Source: Glutamicibacter uratoxydans (GTDB lineage: Bacteria; Actinomycetota; Actinomycetes; Actinomycetales; Micrococcaceae). Taken from it: DNA of 64,000 nt. The translations under genes and the position numbers were made by a program. Each line of letters begins with the position of its first letter. The stretch's first letter is position 1. This document shows positions 7,956 to 16,859 of the stretch, piece by piece. The stretch lies in contig NZ_BJNY01000014.1 in NCBI RefSeq assembly GCF_006539925.1, positions 39,744 through 103,743 on the forward strand. The letters run 5' to 3'. The notes under the pieces are model-generated. The model saw only the letters and a list, made by a program, of their open reading frames with translations, did not search any database and was not told the DNA's origin.

Positions 7956-9347
7956 GTGAGCGAAGTAAACCGAACCCCATTGCCAGGCTCCTCTGTAGCC
8001 GGCCCCGCCACCGACCCGCAACTTGATCTGTGGCGTGATCTGCCTATTGCCCAACAGCCCACCTGGAGTGAGCATCCGGACTATAGTGCCTCAATTGCTG
8101 AACTGGGTTCGCGTCCGCCACTGGTATTTGCCGGCGAAGTCGATGTTTTGCGCGAGCGCCTGGCGCAGGCCGCCCAGGGCAAGGCCTTCTTGCTGCAGGG
8201 AGGCGACTGCGCTGAAACCTTCGCAGATGCCACTGCCGACAAGATTTCCGCCCGTGTTCGCACCATTTTGCAGATGGCCGTTGTGCTGACCTACGGCGCT
8301 TCGATGCCAGTGATCAAGATGGGCCGCATGGCTGGCCAGTTTGCAAAGCCTCGTTCCTCGAACGACGAAACCCGAGACGGCGTTACCCTGCCGGCATTCC
8401 GCGGCGACATCGTCAACGGCTACGAGTTCACGCCAGAATCCCGCGCCCACGACCCAAAGCGCATGGTCCAGGCCTACAACACGTCTTCTGCGACCCTGAA
8501 CCTGATCCGCGCCTTCACCCAGGGTGGATTCGCCGATCTGCGCAGCGTGCATTCGTGGAATCGCGGATTTATGGCGAACCCTGCGCATTCGCAGTACGAA
8601 CAGCTTGCCGGAGAAATCGATTCGGCAATCCGTTTCATGGATGCCTGCGGAGCCGGATTCGAGGGACTGACCCGCACTGAGTTCTTTGCATCTCACGAGG
8701 CACTGCTGCTCGACTACGAACGAGCGCTGACCCGAACTGATTCACGCACCGGTCTGCCATACGACACCTCGGGACACTTCCTGTGGATCGGCGAACGCAC
8801 TCGTCAGCTGGACCATGCACACGTCGACTTCCTTTCGCGTGTGCGCAATCCGATTGGCGTCAAGCTCGGCCCGAATACTTCGGTCGACGATACGATCGCG
8901 CTGATCGACAAGCTCGACCCGAATCGCGAGCCGGGCCGATTGACCTTCATTACGCGCATGGGTGCCCAAAACATCCGCGAGAAGCTGCCGAATCTTGTCG
9001 AGAAGGTCACCGATACTGGTGCCCAGGTCCTGTGGGTCACCGACCCGATGCATGGAAACACCGTAACCAGCAAGAACGGCTACAAGACCCGAAAGTTCGA
9101 CGACGTCATGGACGAAGTCCGCGGCTTCTTCGAAGTCCACGACTCGCTGGGCACTTACCCAGGCGGCGTTCACGTGGAAATGACCGGCGACGATGTGGCA
9201 GAATGCCTCGGCGGTGCAGATCCAATCCGCGAGGAAGACTTTGATTCGCTGTACGAATCATTGTGCGATCCGCGCTTGAACCATCGCCAGTCCCTGGAAA
9301 TGGCGTTCTTGGTGTCTTCGGCTCTGCAAAGCCGTGCACGCCGATAG
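7956..9347 (+). CDS. aroG: 3-deoxy-7-phosphoheptulonate synthase, class II
   Basis: Condenses phosphoenolpyruvate and erythrose 4-phosphate, the first step of the shikimate pathway. 463 residues from the GTG at 7956; the frame is open further upstream but the extra residues (MWLLHFTRC...) are unlike the family. Class II (plant/mycobacterial) signatures are plain: PPLVFAGEVDVLRERL, LLQGGDCAETF (metal-binding Cys), KMGRMAGQFAKPRS, GDIVNGYEF, SGHFLWIGERTRQLD, VKLGPN, WVTDPMHGNT and GGVHVEMTGDDVTEC-like GGVHVEMTGDDVAECLGG. Mycobacterial relatives are feedback regulated and partner with chorismate mutase. Next to a PknL-like kinase, as in mycobacteria. A 20-bp terminator hairpin follows. Confidence 0.96.
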   Translation: MSEVNRTPLPGSSVAGPATDPQLDLWRDLPIAQQPTWSEHPDYSASIAELGSRPPLVFAGEVDVLRERLAQAAQGKAFLLQGGDCAETFADATADKISARVRTILQMAVVLTYGASMPVIKMGRMAGQFAKPRSSNDETRDGVTLPAFRGDIVNGYEFTPESRAHDPKRMVQAYNTSSATLNLIRAFTQGGFADLRSVHSWNRGFMANPAHSQYEQLAGEIDSAIRFMDACGAGFEGLTRTEFFASHEALLLDYERALTRTDSRTGLPYDTSGHFLWIGERTRQLDHAHVDFLSRVRNPIGVKLGPNTSVDDTIALIDKLDPNREPGRLTFITRMGAQNIREKLPNLVEKVTDTGAQVLWVTDPMHGNTVTSKNGYKTRKFDDVMDEVRGFFEVHDSLGTYPGGVHVEMTGDDVAECLGGADPIREEDFDSLYESLCDPRLNHRQSLEMAFLVSSALQSRARR

Positions 9348-9363
9348 CTAGCAGCACAAAAAC

Positions 9364-9406
9364 AAGGTCCGTTAGCTTTCACTCAGTGAAAGCTAACGGA
9401 CCTTTT
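9364..9406. terminator. Bidirectional terminator between aroG and pknL
   Basis: Perfect 20-bp arms (9364-9383 and 9385-9404) around one central base, bordered by AAAAACAA on the left and TTTT on the right, so it can end transcripts from both convergent genes. Confidence 0.9.
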
Positions 9407-9422
9407 GCCGTCTGCGCTCTAC

Positions 9423-11642
9423 CTAAAAGGTGTAGATGGTGACTTCGCTGCCGCGGACAGCAGTTTGATTCAAAGGAGTCTGCATGCGGACAGTTTGCGA
9501 GAAACCGCCCAGAACATTATGGGTATTCACGCTGAACCCGGCAGCTTCAAGTTCTGCAACAGCCTGGTCGGCTTCCATTCCGACGACCGAAGGAACTTCG
9601 ATGTATTCCGGACCCTTGGACAGCCGGATTTCCACAGAGCTGCCGACGTCTGCTGTCGAAGAAGAAGGAGTCTGCGAGACCACCTGATCTTGCGGAACAT
9701 CTGAAGAGAAGACGGAATCTCCGGTTTCTAGCTTGAGACCGATCTCTTCAAGTGCGGTGCGCGCTTCGTCCTCGCTCATGCCCCGCAGATCGGGAATCTG
9801 GACCGGAGCGGGTCCCTTCGACACGGTTAAGGTAACCAGATCCTTGCGGGCGATGTTCTTTCCAGCAGCCGGCGAGGAGCCGATCACTGAGCCTTCCGGG
9901 ATGTCTGCAGAATATTCGGACTTGCTCTTGTGATTGGCAAAACCGAGGCTCTCAAGCTCAGCGATAGCGTCGTCAAGCCCCTCGCCCTTGAGTGAGGGGA
10001 CTTCGAATAGTTCAGGGCCCTGCGAGACGGTCAGGTCCACGCCCTGGAACTTCATGATATTCATCCCGGATTCAGGGCGGGTGTCGACGACTCTTCCAAT
10101 TGCAAGCTCATCATCGTAGGCAGTGGTGACGCGTACAGGAACGCCTTGACCCTCCAACTGTGCCACGGCCTGTTCTTGTAATAATCCTGTCAGCGAGGGA
10201 ATCCTGATGATCGTCCCAGGGCCCTTGCCGAAGAACCAGCCGGCAGACGCTACAAGTGCGACAACAAAAATCCAGACAAGGGCGATGACGAGTTTCTGCG
10301 AACTGCTTTTCGCCTTCTGGAGTCGATGCGTGGGAATCTGCGCTTCTTTGCGCCATTGTTTCTCTGCCTGCTTTTCAGCTCGTTTCTGCGTCCGAGCTGA
10401 AGTACCGGAGGCCAACGACGCATCTGGCTGAATCGTTCGCGCTGAGAGTTCATCAGAGAATTCTGGGCGCATCATGGCTTCCGTGTGCTTGAGGCGCTCG
10501 ACATCGAGAGCCCCTGGAGCATGCACCACAGTTGCCTGGGCCTCACGAAGATTCAGTACCTCAGTGGCATCCGAGGTAGCGATAACAGACGTAGCTTCTG
10601 GGTCAACGCTGTCAGTCCTGGTTGAAGCCTGGGTCAATTGCTCAGACTTTCGAAGGTGCCACTGCTTTTCACGCTCTTCTTCACGCTCTCGCTGCATCTC
10701 GTCAAGGCGCTGCTGCAGGGTCGTGGGCATGTGGGTGATGGCGCGAGGGATGAGGTCCTCAACGCCGCCGAGGGACTCGGCGTCGAGATCGAGCTGGTCA
10801 TCGGTCAGCATAGAACGGATCTGTACTACTTCATCTAGCAACAGCCCTGCATTCTGCGGGCGGCGCTCCGGATCCTTTTCGGTACACCATTGAACCAGCT
10901 CGTCAAGGTCTTGGGCCACACCTGGAACTATCGACGAAGGCAGTGGCATGGGCGAGTCCAAGTGGTGCTTCATCAGGGCTGCGGCATTGGATTCGCTGTA
11001 GGGCAAACGCCCTGTAAGCATCTGATAGATCATGATGCCAACTGCGTAGATGTCGCTGCGCGAATCAGCTGGTGAGCCAGAGACCAATTCGGGGGAGACA
11101 TGCGACAAAGTGGCAACTAGTGTTGCCGACTGCGTGTGTGCGCTGGCAGCACGGGCTAGCCCAAAATCAGTAATCTTTACTTCACCCGAATCTGCCAGGA
11201 GGACATTCGCCGGCTTCATATCTCGATGAATGATGTCTTCGGCGTGGGCGGCACTCAGTCCACGGCAAACCTGCTCCAAAACGCTCAAGGTCTGCCGAGG
11301 AGTGAACCGTCCGCGTTCGGCGATGACCTGTTCGAGATTTCTACCCCTCACATATTCCATAACCAGATACACGATGTTGTCGGTGACATTGTGATCACGA
11401 ATGGAAACTACGTTCGGATGAGTAATATTCGCTGCGATGACGGCTTCAGACTCAAATCGCTCGCGAACAGTGGATTCATTGGCAAAATTCTCGTTGAGAA
11501 TCTTGATGACAACGGCCCGGTGCAGGCGCTTGTCCATCCCGCGATAGATTCGAGACATGCCGCCCAAAGCGAGCAGATGGTCGATTCGGTAGCGTTCATC
11601 GAGGGTTCTGCCGAGGTTTGGGTCGGTGTGCGCTTGGCTCAA
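9423..11642 (-). CDS. pknL: Membrane Ser/Thr protein kinase with four PASTA domains (PknL-like)
   Basis: Receptor kinase that senses peptidoglycan or lipid II outside the cell and phosphorylates cytoplasmic proteins. The TTG at 11642 is preferred to an ATG 54 bases upstream because GGGGGTGAG sits 6 nt before it; that gives 739 residues. Kinase domain about 15-275: glycine loop LALGGMSRIYRG, Lys47 in VVIKIL, catalytic HRDMKPAN (Asp141), DFGLARA, and a Thr/Ser-rich activation loop. A basic, charged linker leads to one TM helix (about 449-468) and four PASTA repeats outside, each starting like IPSLTGL, VPSLKGE, IPDLRGM, VPSVVGM. Location next to class II DAHP synthase matches pknL, not the pbpA/rodA-linked pknB. 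Confidence 0.92.
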   Translation of the reverse strand: MSQAHTDPNLGRTLDERYRIDHLLALGGMSRIYRGMDKRLHRAVVIKILNENFANESTVRERFESEAVIAANITHPNVVSIRDHNVTDNIVYLVMEYVRGRNLEQVIAERGRFTPRQTLSVLEQVCRGLSAAHAEDIIHRDMKPANVLLADSGEVKITDFGLARAASAHTQSATLVATLSHVSPELVSGSPADSRSDIYAVGIMIYQMLTGRLPYSESNAAALMKHHLDSPMPLPSSIVPGVAQDLDELVQWCTEKDPERRPQNAGLLLDEVVQIRSMLTDDQLDLDAESLGGVEDLIPRAITHMPTTLQQRLDEMQREREEEREKQWHLRKSEQLTQASTRTDSVDPEATSVIATSDATEVLNLREAQATVVHAPGALDVERLKHTEAMMRPEFSDELSARTIQPDASLASGTSARTQKRAEKQAEKQWRKEAQIPTHRLQKAKSSSQKLVIALVWIFVVALVASAGWFFGKGPGTIIRIPSLTGLLQEQAVAQLEGQGVPVRVTTAYDDELAIGRVVDTRPESGMNIMKFQGVDLTVSQGPELFEVPSLKGEGLDDAIAELESLGFANHKSKSEYSADIPEGSVIGSSPAAGKNIARKDLVTLTVSKGPAPVQIPDLRGMSEDEARTALEEIGLKLETGDSVFSSDVPQDQVVSQTPSSSTADVGSSVEIRLSKGPEYIEVPSVVGMEADQAVAELEAAGFSVNTHNVLGGFSQTVRMQTPLNQTAVRGSEVTIYTF

Positions 11643-11764
11643 CGTGAGCTCACCCCCGATACATGTTGGGATGCCGAATAGGTGAGGATCACCCACGACT
11701 CCTTTCGAACAAGATTACTACCTTTAAATGTACCTAGCTGACCTGAGAAATCCCGGTTTAAAGT

Positions 11765-11802
11765 CGAAATCCGCCAGCGGTGTCTACCACTGACGGATTT
11801 CG
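11765..11802 (-). terminator. Hairpin after whiB1
   Basis: 13-nt arms (11765-11777 and 11790-11802) with one mismatch; minus-strand sequence continues into ACTTTAAA. It lies between whiB1 and the kinase gene. Confidence 0.5.
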
Positions 11803-11844
11803 TACAGCGTCCCGGGTTGCGAGATTTACCTCGGGCGCAGTCTA

Positions 11845-12093
11845 TTAAGATGCGCGACGTGCACGTGCTGCACGGCGCTTTAGAGCACGACGCTCGTCTT
11901 CGCTCATGCCACCCCAAACACCAGCATCTTGGCCAGATTCGATTGCCCACTGCAGGCAGGTTTCGGTGACTTCACATCGACGGCAAACGCTCTTGGCCTC
12001 TTCAATCTGTAAGAGGGCCGGACCGGTGTTGCCCACCGGGAAGAATAGTTCCGGGTCCTTATCCAGACACGCCGCGCGGCTACGCCAATCCAT
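11845..12093 (-). CDS. whiB1: WhiB-family [4Fe-4S] transcription regulator, WhiB1/WblE type
   Basis: 82 residues. The four cluster ligands are visible as C9, then C37 and C40 (CRRC) and C46 (TETCLQW); the GVWGG turn and the basic tail ERRALKRRAARARR follow. The N-terminal WRSRAACLDKDPELFFPVG and the GQDAGVWGGMSEDERRALKRR block closely match mycobacterial WhiB1 as I remember it. WhiB1 proteins bind the primary sigma factor and respond to nitric oxide through the cluster; it is essential in mycobacteria. Start has AAGGAG 11 nt upstream. The gene stands alone with a 350-bp upstream region. Confidence 0.94.
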   Translation of the reverse strand: MDWRSRAACLDKDPELFFPVGNTGPALLQIEEAKSVCRRCEVTETCLQWAIESGQDAGVWGGMSEDERRALKRRAARARRAS

Positions 12094-12446
12094 GCTAATT
12101 GATGCTCCTTGAAATCTTTGAGGGTAACGAACAGCCTCTCGAATGAACGCACGCTAAAGAACCACCAAATTTAAGGTGAAGTTCAAGATTGCGGTCCAGT
12201 TACCGAAGTGCTCTTCGAATGGTCAGGCGATACGAAGGGGTCATCGTTTTGCCGACCACATAAGGTTTTCATGTTACGGGAAAGTAAACAAGGGTCATTC
12301 ATGCGAAATATGTCGTATTGCCTGAGTGCTTTCTCACATGGATTTCACGTTGCACTTAGGCTAGTTGACAAGGCTCTGGCTACGTCTCCCGCAGAATTGC
12401 AGGGCTACGTTTGAGTTCCCGACTCTGGTCGACGAAAATTGTTGAC
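12094..12446. other. Intergenic region with divergent promoters
   Basis: No convincing gene. It holds the whiB1 promoter region (minus) and, on the plus strand, TAGGCT (12357-12362), a likely -10 for the downstream membrane protein. TGTGA half site with a degenerate partner lies at 12323-12338. A short open frame from 12208 has no coding character. Confidence 0.5.
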
Positions 12447-12860
12447 GTGAACAACGAAGAGACTGAATTTCCCCGACCAACGACCGTTGTCGTCATCGCA
12501 GGACTTGTCCTGCTCGAAGCTCTCGCGGTACTGGCCTATGCGGTGAACTACGCGTTCAACATTTCGGGAGACGGAGCTCTGAACCTAGGCGGCCAGTTAT
12601 TCATGCTGGCCCTCTGTCTGCTGTTGGCCGTTTGGCAAGGAGCGGTTGCGGTGAACTTTTTCAAGGGGAAAGCCTTCACCAGAGCACCAATCATCGTTTG
12701 GCAGTTGTTCCAGCTGATCCTGTCAGTCTCTTTCCTCAAATCAGACATCATGGGCGTCATCATCGGGGCTATCCTTTCCATTGCCATCGCTGGAACGATC
12801 GTAGTGCTTCTCTTTGCTCCTCAAACTACGAGATTCCTTGGGGACCGCCCGCAGAACTAA
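12447..12860 (+). CDS. Unknown small integral membrane protein
   Basis: 137 residues from the GTG at 12447; an in-frame TTG at 12411 would add 12 residues and neither has a clear ribosome site. Four hydrophobic segments: TTVVVIAGLVLLEALAVLAYA, GQLFMLALCLLLAVWQGAVAV, a weaker APIIVWQLFQLILSVSF, and IMGVIIGAILSIAIAGTIVVLLF, so probably four TM helices with short loops. The N-terminus is acidic and the C-terminus ends in RFLGDRPQN. Family not recognised. Its stop overlaps the 3' end of the convergent FHA-FtsK gene by 4 nt. Confidence 0.75.
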   Translation: MNNEETEFPRPTTVVVIAGLVLLEALAVLAYAVNYAFNISGDGALNLGGQLFMLALCLLLAVWQGAVAVNFFKGKAFTRAPIIVWQLFQLILSVSFLKSDIMGVIIGAILSIAIAGTIVVLLFAPQTTRFLGDRPQN

Positions 12861-15800
12861 TCTCGACGGATCTCGATGGCGTGCAATTGACCAGAGACTT
12901 GAGCCAGTGCACGCCAAGATTCTTTGTCTTCGCCAGTATTCCTGTTTGGTTCAATCGGCAGGGGCGGCCAGTTCATCGGCTGCAAGTCTTGTGGATGCTC
13001 GGCTTCGACTGCGACGACATGACGCTCATCCAGCATTCCTCCTGGAACGCCTAAATCGAACGCCAAGCGGGGAGACGGCGGAATGAACAATGCCAAGTGG
13101 AGTACTTGTGCAGACAAACATGCAATGAGCTGACCAAGCTCTGGAACGGACGTTGAAGCCAATTCGACGCAGAGAATCGGAGTTTTGTGCACGTCTGCAC
13201 TATGGCTATTTGCGGCGGCCCATTGGGAAGCTTGTTCAAATGTCGTCAGCAAGTCTGAGTTCCAGCGCCGGGCAAGAACTCGTGGAAGATTTAATCGTTG
13301 GTGCAGCTGTGGACATAAGAAATATGTCGTACCTTCGACGGGAAGCAGATACGGCTCTGCCGTGAATGACGTCGAACCGAGATACAGTTCAGCGTCGGAC
13401 ATCGTGTTCCGACCGGAGCTGTCCAGCACCCACGATGAAGTTTCTTCATTCCGCTGTACCTTGGGATTCTCTGGAACTAGCAACTGAAAAGTAGCCGGTA
13501 CAGAAGCCGAAGAACAGCGGATGCCACGTCCAACAATTTGGCTGCATGGAGGAATCTTGGGCCAGGCCATTCTTAGCTGCTCAGTCGCATCGAGCGGAAA
13601 ATACCATTGTTCTGCACAAAGAGTTGTAGCCTTCAACAGATTTTGATCCCTGTCGACGCTGAGAACGAGCCGATATGATGACGTGCTTTGTTGACGAAGC
13701 AAGGTCATGAGCACCTCGTCAAACCGCTGAAATGTTCTTGGATCAAGCTGTGCGCACAGATTTGCGACGTCGTGAACGAGGACTAATATTTCCTTGTCAT
13801 CGGACCATGTCTCAATGAAATCGAGTGCTTCGGAGAACTCAAACCTGTTCGTCCCCGTGACGCAGCGGATATTCGGTGCAGATGCATCCATTCCGACGGG
13901 CATAGGTCCAAAAACGATTACCCGGGGATGATGGCTCGCCAGTAACTGAATCAACAGCCGCCCTCCAGATTCGGGAAGGCCACAAACGAGCAGCCCGCGC
14001 GAACTTGCAGGGCCCAAGACCAGTGGGTCGAGAGAACCATTATCCAGATTGTCGAGCAAACCGCAGAAGATTGAATCGATCTCGTCTGTTGGCGAGGAAT
14101 CAACTCGGACGTCATAAGCATCGGGCAGTGCTTCTGCGAAGCTCCTGGATGGCCTTTCGACGTACGACCACTTTTCTTGAATCTGCTGAACGAGTTCCGG
14201 GAGCATCGATGAATCGGGATGAGCAGTTGACTCGCCGAAAGTTTTCACCGGTTCGAGGACCAAGTTGTTGGGGCCGCGCATCGAAAGTACACCGTGCAAT
14301 TCAGGGGATACCGATAAAGAGAACTGAATGTTCTGGGTCGTGCGGTTGCTCCTTGCCACGATTGCGCTACCTGGATCGACTAGATTGGCAGCTGCCGTGC
14401 TGCCAACCAGCTCCAATGACTCCGCAGCATCTTTTACGCGCAACGCGATGATGGTGTTGATGTTGGCGCGAGTCTGTCCGCTTACGGCGCCTGCTGCCCG
14501 TTGGGTACTGAGTAGAAGGTGCATCCCCAATGAACGTCCTACCGCCGCGAGACGGTCAATTCGTTCGTTGGCTCTTTGAACCGATTCTATAAATACTCGG
14601 AACTCATCAATGACTATCAAAAGACGTGGAAGCATCGGTGCTTCCGGGAGTTTGTAGTATTCCTCAAGATCGCTGCAGTTGTGGCTCGACAAGATACGTT
14701 CGCGCCTAGCCACCTCATGTTCTAGCTGCGCCAGGGTGCGCTGGGCGCTGGGGGCATCGAGGTCACTGGCAAAAAGCTGGACCTGAGGAAGATTTCGGAA
14801 TGCAGCAAGTCCCGCCCCGCCCTTAAAGTCGATGAGCGCGAGGGCCAGCTGTTGTGGATCGTAGTTCGCCGCAAGGTCTGAAACTATCCGGCGCAATGCT
14901 TCAGACTTTCCCGACCCGGTGGTGCCGCAGATCAATACATGGGGGCCGTCAATATCGAAATCGAGAAACTGGAAATCATGTTTCTGATCCGTTCCGACGA
15001 GAGCTTGGAGCGAGGAGCGACAGCTTGAAGTGGTCCGCTGACGTTTTTCCGGTTCCGCAAGGTCTACGCATCTTTGGACGATTCTCATGAGTCGATCAGC
15101 ATTAAGAAGCAGCGGTTGTTCTAAGGTCATCTGAGCGTCGGGAAGCTTGGCTTTTTTCGTCTGTGGGTTTATCCAAAAATCACTCTTGTTGGACAAGACA
15201 GGATTTACCGCCAAAACAAAGGCCCCATCGACGGAACACGGCGTTGTCGTGATGTAGATGGTCGTTACTTTCTGCCTTCTATCCGAATTCGAAGCATCAG
15301 GGACAAATGAAGACAGAACACCGTTGCGATCCTCATCAGCTTGCTCTGGAGCCATCACTTTCTGCTGAACGTTTGCCAACAACATGATTTCAGGTGGCAG
15401 CTCGATAAAGGATGGGTCGATGACAAGTGAAACGCCACCGGAGGCAACATGTGGAATAAAACGTCCAAGAATTGCGTAAAACAATCCCAGTTGACTCGGA
15501 TCTTGTTCGCATACGACCTGCCAAGTTTGCGCGCAGACGTGAGCAAATACCGGGGCATTATGCAATTCTTTCCATGGCGTGGACCTTGGATTCAACCAGG
15601 ATTTTTTAGCATGAGAGCGGCGAGTACTTTGGCTGTCAACGCCGGAAAGGTTCCAAGTGCCTTTCCCGAGCACGAGCGGTGGGAGCTCTTTGGGAAGAAT
15701 TCCCAGCTCGAGTCGCGTAATTCCAGCAATTAATGAAGGTCCCAGAGGTGAAGCGTATTGCGCACGAGCGCGCGATACTTGAACTTGCTGTTTCATAACC

Positions 15801-16576
15801 TTGCGCTTCCAAAAGCGTCGTTGGGAGAGCATCTCACCAGCAGGGATAAGGCCAAGGGAAGCTGAAAGCCCGCTGATTGCGAGAAAAAGAAATGACCCGG
15901 TAAACAGTGCCAAGAAAATGCCGGAAAGTATCGGCACAAGCGAGGCCAAGCAGAGGGCAAGCAAACGACCAAGTTCCGGGGCCTCTGGAATCTTGAAGGT
16001 CAGCTGGTCCGAAGAAACTAGATGCGACGCTTCCAAACTGGCTGGCTCGCCCACCTGCAAGACTGTATCGCCCAATACGAGAATGGAACCGTCATGAAGT
16101 TCTGCCTCGTCATCGACTGTCAGAAACCCTGAGTCTGTAGCGAGCCGGAATGATTTTCCGGGCTCAGGACGAATCATCAGTCGCTGATCGGTCACGCTGA
16201 CCCTGGCATGAACTCTGGAGACTTTGGCATCTGATAGTTTCAGTGGCGCGCAACGCCCCACGTTATGGACGCCATGGGAAAGGTTGATGAATGCACCTGA
16301 GTCGCGGCCGTCAACAACGAAAAGTTTCAGCGCGATCGACTGATTCTTCGAAAGCAACTGCGGGCGCGGTAGATCGGATAGGAGCACGGCAGTCGAAGGT
16401 ATGACAGTCTGATAATCATCCAAGCGGTTTTCTCCAAGAAACCAATGCTGTCCAGGGAAAATGGGGTCAAGCAGCAGGGCCAGCTGACAGCCAGATAACT
16501 CGTCATTGACTTCCAGATGCAATTGGTGCGGATGGGCAAAAGCTCTTGATGAAACGACTACTTCATACTGATGCAT
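12857..16576 (-). CDS. FHA domain and FtsK/SpoIIIE ATPase domain protein, EssC/EccC-like
   Basis: 1239 residues. About 84-170: FHA fold, phosphothreonine binding (NVGRCAPLKLSDAKVSRVHARVSV, with the G-R and S-R-x-H motif). About 205-242: two TM helices in a hairpin. About 540-760: an FtsK/SpoIIIE motor with Walker A GTTGSGKSEAL (around 550), a Walker B-like LLIVIDEF, and STQRAAGAVSGQTRANI. About 830-1060: a second ATPase-like domain whose P-loop has decayed to GLPESGGRL, lacking the GK[ST]; a third weak region follows. This order (FHA, TM pair, FtsK, degenerate ATPases) matches the EssC/EccC motors of type VII secretion, yet no WXG100 substrate or other type VII gene is in the window. Divergent from the tad operon. 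Confidence 0.88.
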   Translation of the reverse strand: MHQYEVVVSSRAFAHPHQLHLEVNDELSGCQLALLLDPIFPGQHWFLGENRLDDYQTVIPSTAVLLSDLPRPQLLSKNQSIALKLFVVDGRDSGAFINLSHGVHNVGRCAPLKLSDAKVSRVHARVSVTDQRLMIRPEPGKSFRLATDSGFLTVDDEAELHDGSILVLGDTVLQVGEPASLEASHLVSSDQLTFKIPEAPELGRLLALCLASLVPILSGIFLALFTGSFLFLAISGLSASLGLIPAGEMLSQRRFWKRKVMKQQVQVSRARAQYASPLGPSLIAGITRLELGILPKELPPLVLGKGTWNLSGVDSQSTRRSHAKKSWLNPRSTPWKELHNAPVFAHVCAQTWQVVCEQDPSQLGLFYAILGRFIPHVASGGVSLVIDPSFIELPPEIMLLANVQQKVMAPEQADEDRNGVLSSFVPDASNSDRRQKVTTIYITTTPCSVDGAFVLAVNPVLSNKSDFWINPQTKKAKLPDAQMTLEQPLLLNADRLMRIVQRCVDLAEPEKRQRTTSSCRSSLQALVGTDQKHDFQFLDFDIDGPHVLICGTTGSGKSEALRRIVSDLAANYDPQQLALALIDFKGGAGLAAFRNLPQVQLFASDLDAPSAQRTLAQLEHEVARRERILSSHNCSDLEEYYKLPEAPMLPRLLIVIDEFRVFIESVQRANERIDRLAAVGRSLGMHLLLSTQRAAGAVSGQTRANINTIIALRVKDAAESLELVGSTAAANLVDPGSAIVARSNRTTQNIQFSLSVSPELHGVLSMRGPNNLVLEPVKTFGESTAHPDSSMLPELVQQIQEKWSYVERPSRSFAEALPDAYDVRVDSSPTDEIDSIFCGLLDNLDNGSLDPLVLGPASSRGLLVCGLPESGGRLLIQLLASHHPRVIVFGPMPVGMDASAPNIRCVTGTNRFEFSEALDFIETWSDDKEILVLVHDVANLCAQLDPRTFQRFDEVLMTLLRQQSTSSYRLVLSVDRDQNLLKATTLCAEQWYFPLDATEQLRMAWPKIPPCSQIVGRGIRCSSASVPATFQLLVPENPKVQRNEETSSWVLDSSGRNTMSDAELYLGSTSFTAEPYLLPVEGTTYFLCPQLHQRLNLPRVLARRWNSDLLTTFEQASQWAAANSHSADVHKTPILCVELASTSVPELGQLIACLSAQVLHLALFIPPSPRLAFDLGVPGGMLDERHVVAVEAEHPQDLQPMNWPPLPIEPNRNTGEDKESWRALAQVSGQLHAIEIRRD

Positions 16577-16659
16577 TGTTGCTCGCTTTGTTGAGGTGGG
16601 AGTCTATGAAATTCCATTTGAGCAGTGTCGTGAGAATGGCTATTCGAGTTTCTAGCTGG

Positions 16660-16688
16660 TTGTGGATATGACGGTGGTTTATCCACAA
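16660..16688. promoter_or_regulatory. Pair of inverted DnaA boxes in the tad/FHA-FtsK divergent promoter region
   Basis: TTGTGGATA (16660-16668) and TATCCACAA (16680-16688) form a 9-bp inverted repeat with 11 nt between. The right copy contains TTATCCACA (16679-16687), the consensus DnaA box. Either a DnaA-responsive operator or a chance hairpin. Confidence 0.5.
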
Positions 16689-16859
16689 ATTTTTCGTACA
16701 CCTTGAAAGCCCACATTGTCGGGGATAGGCTCCGGTGATATAACTCGCAAAATTCGTTGAAATACTTTTAGACCGACCTGCTGAACCGGTGAACACTCCC
16801 GGTCGTCCCCGGAACGAACGGGAAATTGCCGACCCCCCCAAGGCATGAAGGATCTAATC

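Noticed and set aside
12208..12414. 68-codon frame between whiB1 and the membrane protein
   Set aside because: No ribosome site, no coding character, overlaps the presumed promoter.
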